A DNA stretch of 64,000 nucleotides, from contig CM064875.1 of NCBI GenBank assembly GCA_032719365.1, positions 32,324,693 through 32,388,692 of the forward strand. Direction: 5' to 3'. Of this stretch, positions 58,674-64,000 are shown piece by piece (position 1 is the first letter of the stretch; the number at the start of each line of letters is the position of its first letter). The notes beneath the pieces are model-generated. The model did not search any database. It was not told where the DNA came from and saw nothing but the letters and a program-made list of their open reading frames with translations. Origin of the DNA: Prinsepia uniflora. Its lineage: Eukaryota > Streptophyta > Magnoliopsida > Rosales > Rosaceae. The translations under genes were made by a program, and so were the position numbers.

Positions 58674-61560
58674 TGACCCGACCCATCCCAATCCCCCCGG
58701 GATTACCATGGAATGTGTCATGCTCCTGTCTGACAAGAGGTGTCAGACAAGGGATAACCTGTTGCCATTGCCCAACCGGGCTTCCAGAGTGCGTAAGGAT
58801 CGATGGAGGAGGTGTGCGATGCTTAAGTCTTTGCTGCAGTCGCATCCGGAATCAACCTGAAGGGCATTAAAAACAAAAGCTGTGAGTGGACGAAAATAAA
58901 CAAGTCTATTTAAAACATTTATAAGACATTTATGCCCCTCAGTAAAAACATATGCATGCGCCAAAAACCAATGATCACACATTTATTTAGAAATAACCAT
59001 TAGGGCCTTAGCCCGGGAACCAAAGCATAGTTTCAATTTCCAAAAGTCAATCCAAGAGTTATTTCATCAATCCAGTAATATTCATTTATTATTTTTCCAT
59101 CTCCTGCATCCCCGATGCCTAGCGTCCTAGACGCTTGACGTTCCAGACGTCATATCTCACAGTATTAAGCAACGCGTGCTGCCCGGGGTCTCACCGGGTC
59201 CATATCTCTGACATCCCCGATGTCTGACGTCCATGATGTCTAGCAATCCTGCTCCTGGATCACTATACGGTCCGGTAGCTCCGTACAATGAGCCCTCGCA
59301 GGCAATGCACCGTGACTTCTCCAGTGTCCCCGACACTTGGAGGAGACCAGGATATAAATATATCCTCATATCAAGATGGTTTTATGGAACACATTTTATT
59401 ATTCATTTCCAAAATATCACAAGGGCCCTGCCCCGAATTTCCATAAAACCGTCATAAGTCCAAATAGTTGATTTAAATCCGAAATCATTTATTCAATTCC
59501 ATTTTAGGGTCCCCGACCTGAAATCACATATATAATCAACTGTGCCCCTGGCCCGATTTCATAAGTCAACTGGGCCCCTGGCCCGATTTCTCAAATCAAC
59601 TGGGCCCTTGGCCCGAATTCATAAGTCAACTGGGCCCCTGGCCCGATTTTACTTTATCAAATCCGTAACCGTTTCATGAAATCATATCCATCCATATTTA
59701 TGGAAATCAGTGCAAATCCAGAAAACCTCGATTCATGTGCAAACACGTAAATCGCCTCGAAATGCGTGAAAACATATAAATTCACTGATATCCAAAATAA
59801 ATCATATAACCACAATTATAACAATCATGAAACAGTTATGCATGCATCGAATTTATAAAACCAATGTCCACTCACAAACCGTTTAACCGAGCGCCTCGAT
59901 ACGCGTGCCATAGGCCTTCCAGGGCCACACCACTAACACCGGGACTTCCAATCCTGTCCAAATCACATTAGAGGGTCACTAACCTCATCATTAACATCTT
60001 ATTCAAGTCCCGTAATTTTTCCGAATTTTTAAGTATTTTTAAACTGGATTTAAAACCTTCGGACATCCCGAACAATGTCGAGACGGTGTCCGATCGACAC
60101 GAAACCAATCCCAAAATGTTCGTTACATTGTATAGGATAAAAGTCATGTTGACCTCACCTCGAGATTCGTGCCCACGTGCCGTCACGCGCCGCCGTGAGT
60201 GGCTGCGCGTGAAAGCCACGCGCCTGCTACAGTGACTGTTACAGTCACCATCTTCACCCGTTTGTCTGGTAAACGGGTTGGAAAGCTCACGATAGGATCC
60301 GGTTCAAACACACCCAATTCGACATCAATTCGATCCGTTCTTGATCCTATAACAATCATCAACCAACCAATTTCAGTTCTGTGTCAATGATCAACATCAA
60401 CCATCGATTAATCGTGTCAACAACCCGTGATCACCCAAAACGGGTCAATCACCAAAACTCCATCAATCCTCAACCATTGTCAAATTAACTTCACAGGAAG
60501 CTTATAAGGATTAATACGAACCAATTCACATGATTAATTGAACACGACGTTACCTCAATCACCACGACTCAAGCTTGAGTTTTCCGGCCGTCCCCCTCGT
60601 CCGTCCACGGCCCTAGGAGCCTCAAAGCTTACCCCATTTGATATGGTTCGACACGTTGAAGTTCCAGGAAGCTCAATCCATCATCAATTAGGCTTGGGCT
60701 GGCCTAAAACTAGAAGTTTGCATTTGAATTTCCCAGAAACCAATTTCAGGTTTTCTGAGAAATCCAACACCAATTTCCCTCATTTCCTTTCATTCTCAAT
60801 CCCAGAGTAACCCACTCGACATATATTCCATTCCTTTAATCCAATTTAGCCGTTAAAGGCACCCAAAACCATCCTCAAACGACTGTGCGAAGTTCCCCTG
60901 CACTGACCCGAAACCATTAAACAAATCAATGCCCATGTCGTGCAATCGATTGCCAGCACCATACATGTGCAATCCCACCTCACACTGTCCCAATTCAGTC
61001 ATAAAATTGATAAACAAACCATGGGATCGATCGCACAAACATTCCACCTCACGGCTGTTCAATGAAACAGTACCCCGTGTGAAATTACAATTCTGCCCTT
61101 GTGCAGAAAATTACCAAAATGCCCCTCACGCGTCCTGATCCGTAACTCGGTCATACGGACTCTGATTGATGTGTGCCGCCTGTCTACGGACTCAGGGCAT
61201 CGAGACCTTCCTAACGGTCCTCGGTCCTCGGCCATCGGACCTCCCGATCAAAAAGTCAACATTTCCCCCTTATTACGTTCAAATTACGAAAACGCCCATG
61301 AACTTCCGTACATCATAACTTTCACCACGAACGTCGGAATCGAACGTGCCACCTGTCTATGAACTCGTGACGTCCCGCACTACGTCACGGTCATCGGTCA
61401 AAGTCCATTTGACCATCCGAATTAAAAGTCAACGTTTTGCCCACACCCAGGGGCAAAACGGTCATTTTGCACAATTCGTCCGAAATCACACAACTAATCC
61501 CAGATTAGTAAATCACAATTAAATATTATTAAATCCCGATATTCGGGATGGGTCGTTACA
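58674..61560 (-). repeat. 5' LTR of LARD-like element (2887 bp)
   Basis: It starts tgacccgacccatccc and ends gggatgggtcgttaca. CTGTGAGTGGAC is at 58880-58891; its partner at 59865-59876 has one change at the last base. The hairpin array is 59423-59645. Confidence 0.95.
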
Positions 61561-63751
61561 AGATTAGTGACTAATCACGATTAGTGAGGTTAATCGGTGA
61601 TTAGTTAGGCTAAATCGGACAAACGATGCGAAATGACCGTTTTGCCCCTAGCGTGGGTAAAATGTTGACTTTTCGTTCGGGGCGGTCAAATGGACTTTGA
61701 CCGATGATCGTGACGTAGTTCGTGACGTCACGAGTTCATAGACAGGTGGCACGTTCAATTCCGACGTTCGGGGAGGAAGTTATGACGTTCGGAAGTTTAG
61801 GGGCATTTTGGTAATTTTGGTTAAATGGGGTCAAATGTTGACTTTTTGACCAAAAGTTCCGATGGCCGAGGGCCGAATACCGTTACGTAGATAAGGACGA
61901 TACGAATCCATAGGCAGGCGGCACACTGAAATCGGACTTCGAACGGGAGAGTTATAGGTCACGGAAGTTCAATTTCACTATGCACGAACTTCGAGACGGA
62001 GACGATTTGGCGAAATCTGATTTGGCTAAATCCCCCAAAATGTGGATCTACTTAATAAAATAATATTATAATTATTATTATATAATTAATCTATCCTACC
62101 ATTAATCCTAACCATCCATTATCAATTAATCTCTCAATCCTCACCCTCCATTTCACTCCTCTCACCAGATCCACATCATCATCTTCATTTCTTTGCATTT
62201 TCTTCTTCTCCAAACACAAAACCCGAACCCCCCTTATCCACCATTTTCATTTTTCTTCAAAACACACAAACACCACAATCCTCCATCAAGTGTGACCGTG
62301 TGAGAGTGAGGGCAGGACTGGGACGAGGAGGAGGTCACGACGGCGGGGGGTGGCTCACGGCGGATGGTGGACGGCGGAGAGACCCTGAGGTAAGGAAAAT
62401 GTTTGAAATTTTGAGTTTGGGTTTTAATGGTTTTTACTCCATTTCGTTTATTGGGTAAGGTTTCTGGGGACCCTAGGAGTAGAATAGGATTATTTTTGGG
62501 GCTTGGGATGGCCGGACATGGCCGTGAACGGCCGGAGAAAATCCGGCCACCATTGATGGCGGATGGAAGCTCGGTTTCGGGTGGTTTTTCTTAGTTTTAG
62601 GGATTGGGTTAGATAGGAAATGAAGAAATAGGAATTTAGGAATTAAAATGGGAGCAAACGAACCCCGAATCAGTCCAGAAACGGAAGAAAAACCCGAGAT
62701 GAACAGTATTTTGCTACAGTAAACTGGTACAGTTCTGTAGTTGATGACGATGAACAGTGTTTTCGACTTTCTAGGGGCTCGTGAGGACGCGTGGGCCATA
62801 ATTTGGGAAAGTGTTCAACACGGGAAATCTTCTATTCGATGTAACGAACATTTTGGGACTGGTTTCGTGTCAATCGGGCACCGTCTTTATATGTTTCGGG
62901 GCATCAGAAGGTTTAGGGTCGGTTTAAAAATAGTTAAAAATACGGGAAAATTACGGGGCTTTAGTGAGAGGTTAATTAAGTAGTTATTAACCTTCTATTA
63001 AAATTTGGACAGGTTTGGGAGTCCCGGTAATAGTGATCGGCTCGAGGAGCCGTATGGCACGCAAATCGAGGCAGCAGCTCGGACGGTTTGTGAGTGGACT
63101 TTGTTTTCTAAATTGGTGCATGCATAAATATTTATTATATGTTTTATTGCATGTTTGATGATGCCATGGGTGCATTTTTATGTGGTTACCTATAGGCACG
63201 TAATTCGAGGTTTCGGCCTTATACGGTGCTTATATGGGTCTGTATTCCTTTAATGATTTAAATGAAATGGTTTTGGATTTCTAAATGGATAAACTCAGGT
63301 ATGAGACCCATTTGGTTTTTTCTCAGGCATATGACACTATTTACAACCTTCGGGTCTAAATCGTGGTCGCGACGGGTGCTATGTGCACGGCGATCGACGA
63401 TACGACTCTCGCCTCCGGATTGGGATGTGTTCCTTCCGGAGAGGTCACGATGCACGATTCGTGGTCGAGCAGCCTGGGGAGGCTCGACTTCGGAGTGCTG
63501 ACGGTTCAGGATAGCGATCGGTGATGAGTGCACCATGATCTTGTGGTGGTTCCGTCGGTTGATTTGTTCACGATGACATACTAGGATTGAGGGCGGTCCA
63601 GGATGGATGGTTGCACGCATCACTATGATCGGAGTCGTGACTAACCCTTCGATATCGGGCACGGTGCCCAGTTGATGTCATATGTTCAGGCACGAGACCC
63701 AGATGTTTTACACTGATGATTTCGGGTCAGGGACCCTAGATGGATTTCCAA

Positions 63752-63935
63752 GTTCATGGCGGTTTATGGGAACCGGCATGAACTCTGGAAAGGCCATTGT
63801 GGTTCATGACGGTTTATGGGAACCGGCATGAACCTTTGTCAGGTCATTCTGGTTCATGACGGTTTATGGGAACCGGCATGAACCCTTGTTATGGATTTTA
63901 TGGATCATGACGGTTCAAGGGAACCGGGCATGAAC
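63752..63935 (+). repeat. hairpin array, GTTCATGACGG..CCGGCATGAAC type (4 units)
   Basis: It is the counterpart of 27863-28097 in the same element, one roughly 50-bp unit shorter. Confidence 0.9.
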
Positions 63936-64000
63936 GTTTATGTTATGTATATACATGTATTCATATACCTTCCTTTACTTCTATTATCTCCTCCGGGGAG

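Larger units (their letters stand above)
52127..61560 (-). mobile_element. complete LARD-like LTR retrotransposon (9434 bp), TSD AGATT
   Basis: It is flanked by agatt at 52122-52126 and 61561-61565. LTRs are 2890 and 2887 bp and very similar. The PBS is at 58660-58671, the PPT at 55017-55031, and the internal region is 3657 bp with no coding domain. The LTR subfamily is that of the inner element. Structurally intact ends and near-identical LTRs indicate a recent insertion mobilised in trans. Confidence 0.95.
25590..64000 (+). mobile_element. 'outer' LARD-like LTR retrotransposon, right end outside window
   Basis: Its 5' LTR is 25590-28843, its internal region 28844-28945 plus 48976-52092, and its 3' LTR 52093-52126 plus 61566 to the window end. 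It is inserted into copia integrase (left flank gtagc). The internal region is joined correctly across the inner element: cagttcgtg continues as atcaacctga, just as cagttcgttatcaacctga is uninterrupted at about 42767. No coding domain is recognised, and replication would need proteins in trans. Confidence 0.85.
52093..64000 (+). repeat. 3' LTR of outer element, split (52093-52126 and 61566 to beyond the window)
   Basis: The first 34 bp (tgtaacgacccgtcccaaat...) are followed by the nested element, then agtgactaatcacgattag, exactly as in the 5' LTR at 25590. It is nearly identical to the 5' LTR except for a roughly 70-bp loss at about 62022 that removes the 26-bp palindrome, and one fewer hairpin unit. 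It carries 62473-63000-type leader sequence with no supported gene. Confidence 0.9.

Noticed and set aside
25590..64000. Tandem array LTR-internal-LTR-internal-LTR from unequal recombination
   Set aside because: TSDs TCGTG, ATCTG and AGATT and correct joining of the interrupted sequences show simple nested insertion for the plus-strand elements.

Overview
The window is plant nuclear DNA, almost certainly from an angiosperm, made almost entirely of nested LTR retrotransposons. I see no ordinary host gene. The plant assignment rests on four things: Tekay-like chromovirus gag-pol proteins, initiator-Met-tRNA primer-binding sites (TGGTATCAGAGC), a Cassandra TRIM with its 5S-rRNA-like box, and a Ty1/copia element. 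I cannot name the species. Most DNA belongs to one large family of long LTRs (about 2.8-3.4 kb) that start TGTAACGACCCGTCCC-like and end TGTCA-like. These LTRs drive three kinds of internal region: full gag-pol, gag only, and a long non-coding (LARD-like) domain.

Left part (1-20580) is minus-strand material. It holds a gag-only, pol-deleted gypsy element (1-4796, left end outside the window). Next come an internal fragment plus LTR (4797-9403) carrying a 429-bp Cassandra insertion (6186-6614), an internal fragment plus LTR (9404-12715), and another internal region plus LTR (12716-20580). The last LTR is split by a plus-strand solo LTR (16692-19561, TSD CCATG). An old plus-strand LTR fragment follows (20581 to about 21733), then about 400 bp of unassigned sequence.

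Middle and right part (22143-64000) is a four-level nest. A decayed copia element (from 22143) holds a shrunken solo LTR (22893-24078, TSD CTGAT) and is broken at 25590 by a plus-strand 'outer' LARD-like element. Its internal region is broken by an 'inner' LARD-like element (28946-48970, TSD TCGTG). The inner 5' LTR is broken by a full-length minus-strand Tekay-like gypsy element (31436-41835, TSD ATCTG), whose single gag-pol frame has only two internal stops. The outer 3' LTR is broken by a minus-strand LARD-like element (52127-61560, TSD AGATT) and runs off the right edge. Paralogous LTRs in the window supply the uninterrupted target site for several insertions, so the order of events can be read directly.

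How the parts relate: the gypsy element is the only copy with a nearly complete enzyme set (protease, RT, RNase H, integrase, chromodomain). The non-coding elements share its type of PBS, a hairpin before the polypurine tract, and its LTR plan, so they look like non-autonomous partners mobilised by such enzymes (inference). The most notable unexplained structure lies inside the LTRs. Nearly every copy has a pair of mutually complementary 12-mers (CTGTGAGTGGAC ... GTCCACTCACAG), each next to an ATGCATGCAT-like box, enclosing a subfamily-specific tandem array of short hairpins. Both halves of the hairpin arms change together.
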